A stretch of DNA of 64,000 nucleotides from Lachnospiraceae bacterium UBA4260 (GTDB lineage: Bacteria > Bacillota > Clostridia > Lachnospirales > Lachnospiraceae). This document shows, in pieces, positions 25,490 to 35,327 of the stretch. Positions within the stretch are counted from its first letter, which is position 1. Every line of letters starts with the position of its first letter. Under the pieces are notes generated by a model. The model did no database searches, was not told the origin of the DNA, and saw only the letters and a list, made by a program, of their open reading frames with translations. The translations under genes were made by a program, and so were the position numbers. The DNA lies in assembly GCA_002395235.1 (NCBI GenBank), contig DGWK01000008.1, positions 44,532 to 108,531 of the forward strand, in the 5' to 3' direction.

Positions 25490-28150
25490 TTAATCTATTG
25501 CGTAAAGAGTATTATCATCTTTTGCAAAATAGGTCCTTACTCCGCCCAAAGAAACCGGCTTGGAATGATTATGTCCTTTACCATTGTCCCGTCTTTCGGT
25601 CTGTTCCTTGATCTTTTCCAATATCTCTACAAAATCATCGCCTCTGGCCGTCCCCCAGTAACAGCCGACTTCGTCGGGGTTAAACTGCGGTTGTCCAGTG
25701 GTAGAAGGATATATTTTGATTCCTATATACGGTATTCTGTGACAGGAGGGACCGGGCCTGATAAATCGCAGCGGGCTTCCCTCACCGTATGGTTTCAGGA
25801 ACATTGTTCTTGTTTGAGCTGCGATCGGCGACAGTTCGTCGTCTTCTCCTCTTGCAAATGCATATATGTGCAGTTTCCTGTCTTTCTTGAATTTTGGTTT
25901 CCAGAAGATCAGATACAGTATGTAACAAATGGTAAATATTACACAAAGCTCTATGATCAGCGTGATCCAGTCCGACAGCTTTCCCCTGACCTCGACCACA
26001 ACTTCCTGCTGCGCCGAATTGGCGTCGAGCACCGCGACTGCATGGTAATTGCCGGTCGTGATCAGATACGGGAACAGCAGTTTTCTGAAGAAGCCTGTGC
26101 GCGGTACTGCGCTGTAGCTTCCGTCATCGTTCTGGACCAGTTCAATCCTCGCGTTCAGGAATCCGACTCTGTTCAGCAGTAAACCAAAGTCATCTCTCTC
26201 CACCGTGACATTTTCTTTGTCCAGCTTCAATTGCCTCGTGCCTGTAGTCTCGTTCTTCGAGAGCCTTTGAGGATGACCGTCTCCGATACCGTCCCGATCG
26301 GCATCTTCATCTCTGACGATCCAGATTACAGGAGCTTTATCAACATTTTCCTTTTTATTTAATTCCTTCCTGTAGAAGGATCCCGGGTCATTTTCCGCTT
26401 CAAGCGCGTAAACGGAAGGATTGGGGACGTTAAACTCAACAATTTCCTGTGCCGTGATGTCCCCCGCCTCATAATCGCAGACAATGGCGTTATCTCCGGA
26501 TAGGAGCTTTATGTCTCTGTATTCGTTCGAAGGTTTGCTACCCTCTTCATTTCCGTTGACCTGATACGAAATATTCCAGTTTTCAGCGGCGGACAGCTTT
26601 GCCGCGTCGATCGGCTCACCGGTATTCTTGTCAATTGCCTCTGCATTTACAGTGATCACATCATCCGCTTCAACGCTTCCGAGAAGATTGGTTCCGTCAA
26701 TATTGTCATATACAATAATGTCCTCAACACTTCCCTTCTGAATAATCTTTAAGTGAATACCGGGATCCGGTCTGTATTCCAGAACATCTATGCTGATCGT
26801 ATTGGAGTGTACCGGTATCATCCCGGGGATCGTCATCTGCCCCGTAAAGCTGTAAGATCCGTGCTGTATATCGTCCACATTCATCGTAAATCCCGAAGCT
26901 GTTTCTGTTCCCTGGTCCCATTTCTCTACGATCCCATAGTCCGTGCCGGAAGGCAGCAGGCTCTTATCCATCTCCTTGCCTGTAGACGGATCCACCAATG
27001 TCATGCGAAGCTCTATATCACTCCCCTCCGTAACCTGGGCGCCCGTTTTGACTTCGTTTCCGTCTATAAACATTGTAAGGGCAAGAGTAACTGCGGGCTG
27101 ATACATCAGGACAAGCGATTTCTTGTCAATCGGAGCTGAAAACTCTATCGTATACTTTCCTGCGGGAATGACCTGATCCTGATTAGAGATAACGGACACA
27201 TTTCCGTGTAGATTAGGAGATTCAATATCTTCAAACCCGACAATGCGTTCACTCTCCGGTCCAAACACATCTTCCGGCTCAGGACTCTGTACTTTGGCAT
27301 TATTAAAATCCAGTATCAGTTCATTTCCTTCCGTGTCCTCTGTTTTTGCAGAAGTCACTTCCGCCTGCGAATTCTGTGTGAAAGCTGAGAGACTGTAGAG
27401 AGGAATCCTGGAGCTGACTTCGATCGTCTTCTCGTCCACAAATTTGATATCCTTATCGTCATATTTCAGACGGCCTGAGATAGCGTTGGCCACATCATTC
27501 AGAGTCTCTACAATGTTATCCGAGTTCACCGATTCGAGTCCGTTGGCCGAATCCTCCGGTACCTCTTCAGAATTACTGCCGATTCCATAATAGAAGACAC
27601 GCAGGGGAGATCCGTTGCTCATCGGCTTACCCTTGAGCGCATTACACGCTGCTATGATGTCATCGTATTGTGATTCTCTTCTCTGAAAGATGCCATCAGT
27701 CATGATCACAAGCCAATATTGTGTAGTGGGATCTGAATCGCTGATACTCTCCAGTTTTTCCTCCGCCACATCAACAGAATTCAGCGGAGTCAGATTCCAG
27801 TTTGTCATTTTTGTTCGAATCTCATCGGCCGCCGCCTGCGGGTCAGAGATGTCCACCTCCCTCGCTTCCAGCTCAGACATATACGTGATGTAAAATTCGT
27901 CCTGAGGATTCATCAGGGCCGCGAATACCTGTGTCGCGTAGTTGGCCTCAGCCCAGGAATCAAAAAGGGTCCCCTCATTATCCCCGTACATACTGGAAGA
28001 ATCGTCGAACACCAACGACACGATCTTCTTTGGCGCCTTGATCTCTGATCCGCTCCCTCCCTGAGAAGTGGCAGATGCGGGAACAATCGACGCCGCAAAT
28101 ACCGCCACTATTACAGTCAGACACAGAAGTAGTTTTTTCACGTTTTTCAT
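25490..28150 (-). CDS. secreted/membrane vWA-domain protein
   Basis: 886 residues and first gene of module A. A signal peptide (MKNVKKLLLCLTVIVAVF.., cleavage near PASA) is followed by a von Willebrand A domain with a MIDAS metal site: D49-D-S51-S-S53 in FDDSSSMYG, and MTDG later. A long extracellular region of beta-sandwich-like repeats spans about 230-720. One membrane span (about 728-750) precedes a basic stop-transfer segment and a 130-residue cytoplasmic tail. vWA domains bind protein ligands through the metal ion. The topology would link an outside contact to the cytoplasmic tubulin-like protein encoded next. GGGGG ribosome site. Confidence 0.87.
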   Translation of the reverse strand: MKNVKKLLLCLTVIVAVFAASIVPASATSQGGSGSEIKAPKKIVSLVFDDSSSMYGDNEGTLFDSWAEANYATQVFAALMNPQDEFYITYMSELEAREVDISDPQAAADEIRTKMTNWNLTPLNSVDVAEEKLESISDSDPTTQYWLVIMTDGIFQRRESQYDDIIAACNALKGKPMSNGSPLRVFYYGIGSNSEEVPEDSANGLESVNSDNIVETLNDVANAISGRLKYDDKDIKFVDEKTIEVSSRIPLYSLSAFTQNSQAEVTSAKTEDTEGNELILDFNNAKVQSPEPEDVFGPESERIVGFEDIESPNLHGNVSVISNQDQVIPAGKYTIEFSAPIDKKSLVLMYQPAVTLALTMFIDGNEVKTGAQVTEGSDIELRMTLVDPSTGKEMDKSLLPSGTDYGIVEKWDQGTETASGFTMNVDDIQHGSYSFTGQMTIPGMIPVHSNTISIDVLEYRPDPGIHLKIIQKGSVEDIIVYDNIDGTNLLGSVEADDVITVNAEAIDKNTGEPIDAAKLSAAENWNISYQVNGNEEGSKPSNEYRDIKLLSGDNAIVCDYEAGDITAQEIVEFNVPNPSVYALEAENDPGSFYRKELNKKENVDKAPVIWIVRDEDADRDGIGDGHPQRLSKNETTGTRQLKLDKENVTVERDDFGLLLNRVGFLNARIELVQNDDGSYSAVPRTGFFRKLLFPYLITTGNYHAVAVLDANSAQQEVVVEVRGKLSDWITLIIELCVIFTICYILYLIFWKPKFKKDRKLHIYAFARGEDDELSPIAAQTRTMFLKPYGEGSPLRFIRPGPSCHRIPYIGIKIYPSTTGQPQFNPDEVGCYWGTARGDDFVEILEKIKEQTERRDNGKGHNHSKPVSLGGVRTYFAKDDNTLYAID

Positions 28151-28201
28151 CTCGTCCCCCTGTTATATATTGCGCAAGCAATCCATAAATCATCCTCTTA
28201 T

Positions 28202-28230
28202 ATAATAAACAAATCACACTACTTGTACAA
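28202..28230 (-). promoter_or_regulatory. promoter of module A
   Basis: On the minus strand TTGTAC (28225-28230) and TATTAT (28202-28207) have a 17-nt spacer. They lie in an AT-rich leader 52 bp before the vWA start. The operon upstream ends at a separate terminator, so this is the likely start of the seven-gene transcript. Confidence 0.65.
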
Positions 28231-28314
28231 ATTATAAATCTAAATCCTTTGAATATTGTGTAATTTTCTACATAAATCAAATCTTTTTCTGCTTTTTCTT
28301 CCGAATTCTCCGTC

Positions 28315-28344
28315 AAAAAAACGGCAGTGTATAACTGCCGTTTT
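28315..28344 (-). terminator. terminator of the alpha/beta hydrolase gene
   Basis: CGGCAGT (28322-28328) pairs with ACTGCCG (28334-28340), extended by A/T pairs, with seven T residues on the minus strand after it. Confidence 0.93.
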
Positions 28345-28382
28345 CCGCGTGCTCATATAGCCCACTCCATGCGTAAAATTGT

Positions 28383-29228
28383 TCAATGCTTCCGCCACTC
28401 CTCCAGCCACTCATGCACAAGCGTGACCCACTGCACCGCCGTCGTGTCCATGATCCTCTTATCGGACCTCGTGCGCCAGTCCGCCAGACTCATGCCGTGC
28501 ACGTCGCCGGGGAATATATGATATTCCACGGGCTTTCTGGCCCTGACCAGTTCTGTGGCAAAATAGAGCGAGTTCTCCAGCGGCACCGCATTATCATAGG
28601 AGGTGTGCCACATGAAGACGGGAGGCACATCCTTCAGGTCCTGCTTTTCCAGAGACATCTTTTCCAGCCAGAGCGGGTCGCTTCGCCTTTCTTCTCCCAG
28701 CAGATCGTCAAAAGAGCCCCTGTGCGCGTATTCTCCCGAAGTGATCACAGGATAGCACAGGATCAACCCGTTCGGCCAGATCTGCTCTGCCGCAAGCTGC
28801 AGGCCGTTCTCCTCCCGGATCTTCGCAAACCATTCCGTATTCCAGAAAACTCCAAGAGACGCAGCCAGGTGACCGCCAGCCGAAAATCCAAGGACTGCGA
28901 TTCGCTCCGGATCGATGCGCATTTCTGCCGCGTGCTCCCTTATATAAGCCATCGCTCTCGACAGTTCCAGAAGCGCGGTCGGAAAGACGGCCGGCGCGCA
29001 GGAATAGCGCAGGACCGCCGTGTGATAGCCCATGGCGTTAAACTGCATCGCGACGATCTCCGCCTCCCTGTCTGAGGTGTGACTGTATCCGCCGCCCGGG
29101 CAGACCAGGACCAGCGGCCGCTCCTGCACCGTGAAACTGTCTGTGACCTCCAGAAAGAAAGTCTCCAGATAGGCGTCTGCGCGGGTCCCCGGGACCCGGA
29201 TCTCCTCTTTCAAAATATTGTGGATCAT
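28383..29228 (-). CDS. alpha/beta hydrolase (esterase, acetylxylan-esterase-like)
   Basis: Cytosolic carboxylesterase-type enzyme of 281 residues. It has an oxyanion-hole segment LVLVCPGGGYSHTSDREAE, nucleophile elbow LGFSAGGH, an acid in WHTSYDNAVPLE and a histidine in DVHGMSL. The CPGGGY and GFSAGGH pair is typical of the BD-FAE/acetyl-esterase group, which removes acetyl groups from plant polysaccharides or small esters. No signal peptide. Its terminator separates it from module A. The natural substrate cannot be told from sequence. Confidence 0.88.
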   Translation of the reverse strand: MIHNILKEEIRVPGTRADAYLETFFLEVTDSFTVQERPLVLVCPGGGYSHTSDREAEIVAMQFNAMGYHTAVLRYSCAPAVFPTALLELSRAMAYIREHAAEMRIDPERIAVLGFSAGGHLAASLGVFWNTEWFAKIREENGLQLAAEQIWPNGLILCYPVITSGEYAHRGSFDDLLGEERRSDPLWLEKMSLEKQDLKDVPPVFMWHTSYDNAVPLENSLYFATELVRARKPVEYHIFPGDVHGMSLADWRTRSDKRIMDTTAVQWVTLVHEWLEEWRKH

Positions 29229-29376
29229 ACTTCTAACTCCTCTTGAAATAATACTTTACATATCTGCCGGTTATGTCATAAATTGTTATTATTCAGCCCC
29301 CGGAATGCGCAGCATTTGGGATGTGGTGCGCTGAATAGTTATGTTGCTTTATGATTTTCAGAAAGGATCACCACAC

Positions 29377-29700
29377 ATGGGATTTTTAGACATACTGTTC
29401 AATAAAACCGATATCAACGCCGCCGTCGAAGAATTCAGAAACACACCGGGCGCTTATCTGATCGACGTCAGAACAGGCCCCGAATACGAGGCCGGCCATA
29501 TCGAGGGAAGCATTAATGTGCCCCTGAACAGCGTTCACTTTATCGTCAACCACGTCCGTGACATCGAGGCCCCTGTCTACGTCTACTGCCAGAGCGGCGC
29601 GCGCTCGGGCCAGGCCACTTCCATGTTCCGGGAAATGGGCTACAAAAATGTCAAGAATATCGGCGGCGTGAACCGCTACAAAGGGAAGCTCGTGCGCTGA
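29377..29700 (+). CDS. rhodanese-like domain protein
   Basis: Single-domain rhodanese of 107 residues with the catalytic-cysteine loop YCQSGARSGQA and the N-terminal LIDVRTGPEYEAGHIEGS. It probably carries sulfur as a persulfide on that cysteine. I chose the ATG at 29377 (AAAGGA upstream) instead of an in-frame ATG at 29341 with no ribosome site. It lies alone, divergent from the esterase gene and facing the GNAT gene. Confidence 0.9.
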   Translation: MGFLDILFNKTDINAAVEEFRNTPGAYLIDVRTGPEYEAGHIEGSINVPLNSVHFIVNHVRDIEAPVYVYCQSGARSGQATSMFREMGYKNVKNIGGVNRYKGKLVR

Positions 29701-29803
29701 AAGAGGCGCACATGTGATGCGACGGCTTTCCTTGTGCCCCGGTACCAAATGCTGCCGCACGCCTTGCGCTTCCGCGCCGGACAATATTCTCTCACATAGT
29801 CCC

Positions 29804-30451
29804 TTATACCGGGCGGTACACCCTCACATAATCCCCCGTGCCGGCCGCCTCCTCGTCATAATTTCCATACATCATACCCTGCAGGCTCAGGTCGAGGATC
29901 TCGTGATAGCCGCATCTCTCCAGGAGGGCTCTGTTTTGGCTCAGCTTCTCCGTATCCTCGATCGCCTCTCCGTACAGCTCTGCCACCGGCGCCGGCGAGA
30001 TGCCCACCGCGCGGATCCGGATATTCATCGCGTGATACAGGATGCGGTCCAGGTGCATCAGAAGATAGCTGCAGATCCCCCTGTTCCTGAACGGCGGCAT
30101 CACAAAGACACCCTGCAGATACCCCGAGAATCCCTGTCTGTTTTGCCACTCTTCTGTCTTGGCGCACAGCTCCTGACATCCGTTAAAAGCTTCCGCCAGC
30201 GCGACTTCCTCCCTGCCGATGGGATCCGCCGTGTTCAGGATGTCCATGCCGCTCGCGTACACCAGGTTCTCATCGTAGAGCTTTCCCCAGAGCTTGGCGC
30301 ACAGCTCTCCGCGGCACCACACCGTCACGTTGAAATTCATGCCAAAATAGTCATTGGCCTCATCATTTTCCTTCGGCGTCAGTTCAAGCTGGAAGGAATC
30401 GTACTCCATTCTTGTCGAAAACACTTTCAAAGTATAGACTTCTCTGTTCAT
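29804..30451 (-). CDS. GNAT-family N-acetyltransferase
   Basis: 215 residues with the acetyl-CoA-binding motif A of GNAT enzymes: GVFVMPPFRNRGICSYLLMH, i.e. V-x-P-x-x-R-x-x-G-I/G. A 'LLERCGYHE' segment near the C-terminus is the usual beta-6/7 region. The N-terminal half is less conserved. The substrate is unknown. Good GGAGA ribosome site. Downstream (29701-29803) I see no gene. Confidence 0.78.
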   Translation of the reverse strand: MNREVYTLKVFSTRMEYDSFQLELTPKENDEANDYFGMNFNVTVWCRGELCAKLWGKLYDENLVYASGMDILNTADPIGREEVALAEAFNGCQELCAKTEEWQNRQGFSGYLQGVFVMPPFRNRGICSYLLMHLDRILYHAMNIRIRAVGISPAPVAELYGEAIEDTEKLSQNRALLERCGYHEILDLSLQGMMYGNYDEEAAGTGDYVRVYRPV

Positions 30452-30560
30452 AGAAATCTCCGTTCAGTTCGTTGCAAGGTTTATTTGTTTTTTGTTTTAC
30501 AGGGCGATTTGTCTCCTGCCACGCCGCAAAAATGTGCCAATATGAGTGCAATATTTAATG

Positions 30561-30590
30561 TAGAAATTTTCGTAATTAGTGTGTTATAAT
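30561..30590 (+). promoter_or_regulatory. extended -10 promoter of the MATE gene
   Basis: TGTTATAAT (30582-30590) is an extended -10; TAGAAA at 30561-30566 is a weak -35 with an 18-nt spacer. It lies 42 bp before the start codon. Confidence 0.65.
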
Positions 30591-30632
30591 GCCACGTGAT
30601 TTACGAATAAAAGCAATAAAGGAGAATGAATC

Positions 30633-32042
30633 TTGGCATCCAACACTAATCCCAAAGAAAACAAGATGGGCGTAATGCCGGTCAAAAGACTGATCATCAG
30701 CATGGCACTCCCCATGATGATCTCCATGCTCGTGCAGGCCCTTTACAATGTCGTAGACAGTATCTTCGTGGCAAGGCTCGGAGAAGATGCGCTCTCGGCC
30801 GTCACCTATGCATTCCCGCTGCAGAATCTGATGATCGCGGTCGGCTCCGGTACCGGCGTCGGTATGAACGCCCTGCTCTCCCGTTCTCTTGGAGAAAAGC
30901 GGTTCGATAAATCCGACTCCGCCGCCAACATGGGCATTTTTCTCACGTTCTGCAGTTTCATAGTATTTTTGCTCTTCGCTCTTTTCGGCTCCCACTGGGC
31001 CGTAGCCGTTCAGCTGGGCAGCAGCACAAGCGAATCCGCCGCGCAGATCATCGCGGACGGCCACGCTTACCTGTCGATCGTGACCGGCCTCTCTCTCGGC
31101 CTTTTCTTCCAGATGACCTTTGAGAGACTTCTGCAGTCCACCGGGCGCACGCAGCTGAGCATGATCAGCCAGACCACCGGCGCGGTCATCAACATCATTT
31201 TCGACCCGATCATGATCTTCGGCCTTTTCGGTTTCCCCAGGCTCGGCGTCGCAGGCGCCGCCTATGCCACCGTGCTCGGCCAGAGCGTCGCGGCACTGCT
31301 GGGTCTCTACATGAACCTGAAGTTCAACAGCGATATCCATCTGAGCTGGAAGAGCATCCTTCGTCCGGACCTCGACACGATCAAGCGAATCTATGCCGTC
31401 GGCATTCCTTCTATCCTGATGATGTCCATCGGATCCATCATGACCTACGGCATGAACATGATCCTGACTGCCTTTTCAACGACAGCAACTGCCGTATTCG
31501 GCGTTTACTTTAAGCTCCAGAGCTTCTTCTTCATGCCGGTCTTTGGTCTCAACAACGGGCTGATCCCTGTTTTGGCCTATAATTACGGTGCGAGAAGAAA
31601 GGACCGTATTGACGAGGCCCTGAAGTTCTCCTTCGGCGTTGCGATCACGATCATGCTCTGCGGAACGCTGATCATGCACCTCTTCCCCGATGTGCTGCTC
31701 CGCTTCTTCAATGCGGACGCGGCAATGCTCGAGATCGGCATCCCGGCGCAGAGGATCATCAGCCTGTGCTTCCCCTTTGCCGCCATCGGCATCATCTCCG
31801 GTTCCATCTTCCAGGCCTTCTCACAGAGTATCTACTCTCTGATCATCTCGCTCGGAAGACAGCTGGTAGTCCTGCTGCCCGTCGCCTGGCTCCTGTCCAA
31901 GACAGGGGATGTCACCAATGTCTGGTGGGCTTTCCCCATCGCTGAGGGCGTCTCCGTTGTCCTCTCCTTCATCTTCTTCAGAAAGATCTATGGGCAGGTT
32001 GTGAAGCCGCTGGAGAAGCCGAAGGAGGAGGCGGGCAGGTGA
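30633..32042 (+). CDS. MATE-family efflux transporter
   Basis: Integral membrane Na+ or H+ antiporter that exports drugs or metabolites. 469 residues with about 12 hydrophobic spans and the family-typical opening RLIISMALPMMISMLVQALY, NVVDSIFVARLGEDALSAV, and the second-half equivalent MMSIGSIMTYGMNMIL. The start is a TTG at 30633 with AAAGGAG 9 nt upstream; the next in-frame ATG is 11 codons later. It stands alone. No local regulator suggests a substrate. Confidence 0.93.
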   Translation: MASNTNPKENKMGVMPVKRLIISMALPMMISMLVQALYNVVDSIFVARLGEDALSAVTYAFPLQNLMIAVGSGTGVGMNALLSRSLGEKRFDKSDSAANMGIFLTFCSFIVFLLFALFGSHWAVAVQLGSSTSESAAQIIADGHAYLSIVTGLSLGLFFQMTFERLLQSTGRTQLSMISQTTGAVINIIFDPIMIFGLFGFPRLGVAGAAYATVLGQSVAALLGLYMNLKFNSDIHLSWKSILRPDLDTIKRIYAVGIPSILMMSIGSIMTYGMNMILTAFSTTATAVFGVYFKLQSFFFMPVFGLNNGLIPVLAYNYGARRKDRIDEALKFSFGVAITIMLCGTLIMHLFPDVLLRFFNADAAMLEIGIPAQRIISLCFPFAAIGIISGSIFQAFSQSIYSLIISLGRQLVVLLPVAWLLSKTGDVTNVWWAFPIAEGVSVVLSFIFFRKIYGQVVKPLEKPKEEAGR

Positions 32043-32161
32043 GAGCGACGTAGGGAGATGCGGGCACGTATGAGTGCCGCGGGAGGAAGCAGGATTTCAT
32101 GAAGTTCTCCCATAGGGAGGCCGGTTTATAAGATTTCTTCCCAAGGCTGAAATAATTTCTC

Positions 32162-32962
32162 TCAAGGAATCCTCTCTCCGAGGTCTCCCAACGAAATATA
32201 GTTTTCTCCCGACGCTTCTTTTGTCAGAAGATCCAATCTGTGGACCTGCAGCGCAAAAGGCGGAAGTTCATGACCACAGGACCGGAACATCTCTCCAAAG
32301 AGCTGTTCCGGTTTTAAATTGTCTCCGACGCTGCAGCACAGGCGCATGTAAACCCTGGTCCCGGCGCCGGCAGGCCCGTAAAACGGGCCGTCGCCTGCTT
32401 CCGGCGCACCTGATTCCCGCATTGCACTGCTCTGCTGCGCATTTATCTGTTCATACCCATCGCGGATCTCCATATCGTAGATCCACTCCTTCATATCGAC
32501 TTCCCGGGTGCCTTTCTTGGTCTCCTTAATCCAGGGAATACTTTCCCTGGCACAGAATTCCTCAAGAGCCTTCTTCCAATCCCAGTCCGGCTCGAATCCC
32601 TCCCGGAACCATACTTCGTAATCTGCGGCGGCCACGATCGTCATCGCCTTCATCTTCTTTCCGCCGTCTACTTCGCGAAAATCCAGGATGTCCAAGCCTT
32701 CACACATATATTTCCCCAGCTGCTGCATGGCTTTTTCGGTAGAGATCGGCTCCTCCAGCTCTATATCCATGTATTCCGCGCTGCTGGTCGGCCCGACGCC
32801 CAGCGGCATCGCGAAAGACATGACCATCCTCTGATGCATCCCCTCGTCATATTTGACCGGGATATCCGTCCGTCTCACAGCCCTCATCAGGTACTTCATG
32901 AGCTCAAGGTGTCCTATGAACTTCATGGGTCCGTATTTTGCGAACTTAACTCTGACTCTCAA
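32162..32962 (-). CDS. TIGR03936-family radical SAM-associated protein (DUF2344)
   Basis: 266 residues beginning RVRVKFAKYGPMKFIGHLEL, then RAVRRTDIPVKYDEGMHQR and MSFAMPLGVGPTSSAEYMDI, the conserved N-terminal half of this family. In many Firmicutes it is encoded with, or fused to, the TIGR03960 B12-binding radical SAM protein, here found 450 bp upstream in the same direction. The pair is thought to act in RNA or protein modification, but the reaction is not settled. TTG start with GGAGG upstream. Confidence 0.86.
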   Translation of the reverse strand: MRVRVKFAKYGPMKFIGHLELMKYLMRAVRRTDIPVKYDEGMHQRMVMSFAMPLGVGPTSSAEYMDIELEEPISTEKAMQQLGKYMCEGLDILDFREVDGGKKMKAMTIVAAADYEVWFREGFEPDWDWKKALEEFCARESIPWIKETKKGTREVDMKEWIYDMEIRDGYEQINAQQSSAMRESGAPEAGDGPFYGPAGAGTRVYMRLCCSVGDNLKPEQLFGEMFRSCGHELPPFALQVHRLDLLTKEASGENYISLGDLGERIP

Positions 32963-33416
32963 TGGAATCCTCCACTCTTTATTGTAACTCGCGCGCGGAT
33001 TCGCAGATGCTTCCTAAAGACATGCCCGTGCGCCGGCAACGCGCGCTCCTCGCTCCGCGCCGGCAGCCCACACCGACACTCCTGCGCGCCATCAACGCGC
33101 GCTCCTCGCTCCGCGCCCCGATTTTAGGCATAACGCTCCATATCAAGAAAAACAAATTCCAATGCCTTTGAGAAATTACTGATTTCCGGCCAATTCAGGA
33201 AGTCTTTTTCCATAGCTTTAGGCAAGAAAGCTTCCTATGGACAATTCATCTTCCAATCTCAGCTCTTAGCACTTGCACTTGAGAAATAATTGGGAGATGA
33301 ATTTGTCAATCACCGCGTTTATGCCTAATCTGCGCGATGAAAGCCCCGCGCGCGCCGGCCTCGCCGGCACCGCGCCCCAGAAACACCCCCGCGCGCCCCA
33401 GAAACCGACGCGCCCA
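32963..33416. other. GC-rich intergenic region with a 25-bp direct repeat
   Basis: 454 bp between the two radical SAM-linked genes, wide for a pair that is usually adjacent. A perfect 25-bp direct repeat occurs at 33037-33061 and 33093-33117 (CAACGCGCGCTCCTCGCTCC then GCGCC). The rest shows no supported coding frame. An insertion or expansion between the two genes is possible. Confidence 0.6.
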
Positions 33417-35306
33417 TCATCGCTTACAAATCCCTGCCCCAAATCTCGCCGCCCCACACCCCGAGCACTGCTCCTTGCAATTGGGCGTGATGACGCCTTC
33501 CTGCGCCCGCTTCCACTCGCGCAGCAAAAAGGCCTTCGTGACGCCGATATCGATGAAATCCCAGGGCAGGATCTCGTCCACGGATCTCTCCCGCAGGGCG
33601 AAGAAATTCATGTCGACGCCCGTATTCTCACAGGCCTTAAGCCAGCGGGAATAGTCCCAGGTCTCGATCCAGGCGTCGTACATGGCGCCCAGTCGGTAGG
33701 CTTCCAGAATCACCGCCGCGCAGCGCCTGTCGCCGCGCGCCAGGAATCCTTCCAGGACCGTGCCGTCCGCCTCGTGGTACTTGTACCAGATGCTGCGGCG
33801 GTTGAGGACTTCCTGGATGCCGTCATAGACCGTGCCCGCGAACTCCAGATACTGCTCGGGCGTGTACATGGGCGCCCACTGAAGCGGCGTGAACGGTTTG
33901 GGGACGAAGAAGGATGTGCTCACCGTGATATCGCACCGCCCGTTTCTCTTCTCCTTGGGCACCTCCTGGAAATAGGCCACGGCGATCTTGTTGGCCAGCT
34001 CCGCGATCTCCCGCCTGTCCTGCGGCGTCTCCGTGGGCAGACCCAGCATGAAATAGAGCTTGACCTTCTTCCATCCTCCGCGGAAGGCCTCTCGCGCGCC
34101 GTGCAGGATCTCCTCCTCCGTGATTCCCTTGTTTATGACGTCTCTGAGCCTCTGAGAGCCCGCCTCCGGGGCAAAGGTCAGATTCCCCCGCCTTGCGTCC
34201 TGAAGCCTCGCCATGACGTCGAGAGAGAAGGAATCGATGCGGAGCGAAGGCAGCTGCAGCGTTGTGCCGCGCGGCCCGTATGTATCCACAATGTAATTGA
34301 CCAGTTCCTTGATGCAGGTATAGTCGCTGGAACTGAGAGAGCTGAGGGTGAAGTCGTCCTGCCCTGTGTTCTCTATGAGCTGGTCCGTGTACGATTTGAG
34401 CCTGTCAAAAGACCGCTCCCTGTTAGGCCTGTAGATCATGCCCGCCTGGCAGAAGCGGCAGCCTCGGATGCAGCCCCTCTGGATCTCGACCACCGCCCGG
34501 TCCTGCGTGACCTGAATGAAGGGCACCAGCTGATGCAGCGGATAAGGAGCCGTGTCGAGATCCTTCACCGTCTGCTTCAGGATCTTTTCCGGTACTCCCG
34601 GAACAGTGGGTGCAAAGGACGCGATCGTTCCGTCCTCTTTGTAGGTCACCTCGTAGAGAGACGGGACATAGATGCCGGGCACCTGCCTGGCCGCCTCGAT
34701 CAGGAACTCCCGGCGGCTCCTGCCGGCCGCTTTCATCTCCTTATAAAGATCCAGCAGCTGGTCGTAGACGGTCTCCCCTTCTCCGATGTAGAACATGTCG
34801 AAGAACTCCGCGATCGGCTCCGGATTGTAGGAACAGGGTCCCCCGCCGATGACAATCGGTACCGATTCGTCCCTCTCCGAGGCCTTGAGCGGAATCCCGG
34901 ACAGGTCCAGGATCTGCAGCACATTCGTGTAGCAGAGCTCAAACTGCAGCGTGATCCCCAGGAAATCGAAGTCCCGGATCGGATCCTGCGACTCCAATGC
35001 AAAAAGCGGGATCCTTCGCTCCCGCAATATTTTGTCCAGGTCCAGCCAGGGGGAGTACACCCGCTCACACCAGGTGTCCTCCCTGCGGTTGAACATATCG
35101 TATAAAATTTGAATTCCAAGGTGGGACATGCCCACCTCATAGACGTCCGGGAAGCACATCGCGAAGCGGATCTCTATTTTGTCACGGTCCTTGTAGACCG
35201 CGTTCCCCTCGTTGCCGATGTACCGCGCCGGCTTCTGCACGCTGAGCAGCACGTCGTCGCTAAGTGCCAGCGTTCTCATTTTCCCCGCAGTTCCGTATAC
35301 TGTCAT
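33417..35306 (-). CDS. TIGR03960-family B12-binding radical SAM protein
   Basis: 629-residue enzyme. The N-terminal part is a cobalamin-binding-like fold (VYEVGMSHLGIQILYD .. VIGGGPCSYNPEPIAEFFD). The radical SAM core has the cluster motif Cys279-x3-Cys283-x2-Cys286 in RGCIRGCRFCQAGMIYRPNR. The C-terminus ends in a cysteine-rich CKEQCSGCG segment, likely a second metal site. It is a close functional partner of the downstream TIGR03936 gene. The reaction is not established; methylthiolation or methylation of RNA/protein has been considered for relatives. Confidence 0.9.
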   Translation of the reverse strand: MTVYGTAGKMRTLALSDDVLLSVQKPARYIGNEGNAVYKDRDKIEIRFAMCFPDVYEVGMSHLGIQILYDMFNRREDTWCERVYSPWLDLDKILRERRIPLFALESQDPIRDFDFLGITLQFELCYTNVLQILDLSGIPLKASERDESVPIVIGGGPCSYNPEPIAEFFDMFYIGEGETVYDQLLDLYKEMKAAGRSRREFLIEAARQVPGIYVPSLYEVTYKEDGTIASFAPTVPGVPEKILKQTVKDLDTAPYPLHQLVPFIQVTQDRAVVEIQRGCIRGCRFCQAGMIYRPNRERSFDRLKSYTDQLIENTGQDDFTLSSLSSSDYTCIKELVNYIVDTYGPRGTTLQLPSLRIDSFSLDVMARLQDARRGNLTFAPEAGSQRLRDVINKGITEEEILHGAREAFRGGWKKVKLYFMLGLPTETPQDRREIAELANKIAVAYFQEVPKEKRNGRCDITVSTSFFVPKPFTPLQWAPMYTPEQYLEFAGTVYDGIQEVLNRRSIWYKYHEADGTVLEGFLARGDRRCAAVILEAYRLGAMYDAWIETWDYSRWLKACENTGVDMNFFALRERSVDEILPWDFIDIGVTKAFLLREWKRAQEGVITPNCKEQCSGCGAARFGAGICKR

Positions 35307-35327
35307 TGCTTCTCTCTATACTTTCTA

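Noticed and set aside
10458..28150. Module A as a cell-division (FtsZ) cluster
   Set aside because: The tubulin-like protein is far larger than FtsZ, and no fts, mur or min genes accompany it.
30576..31340. 254-aa minus-strand frame
   Set aside because: It is antisense to the MATE transporter and shows no recognisable domain or ribosome site.
33273..35105. 610-aa plus-strand frame
   Set aside because: It is antisense to the radical SAM gene, whose protein has clear motifs; composition is Arg/Leu/Pro-rich as expected for a shadow.
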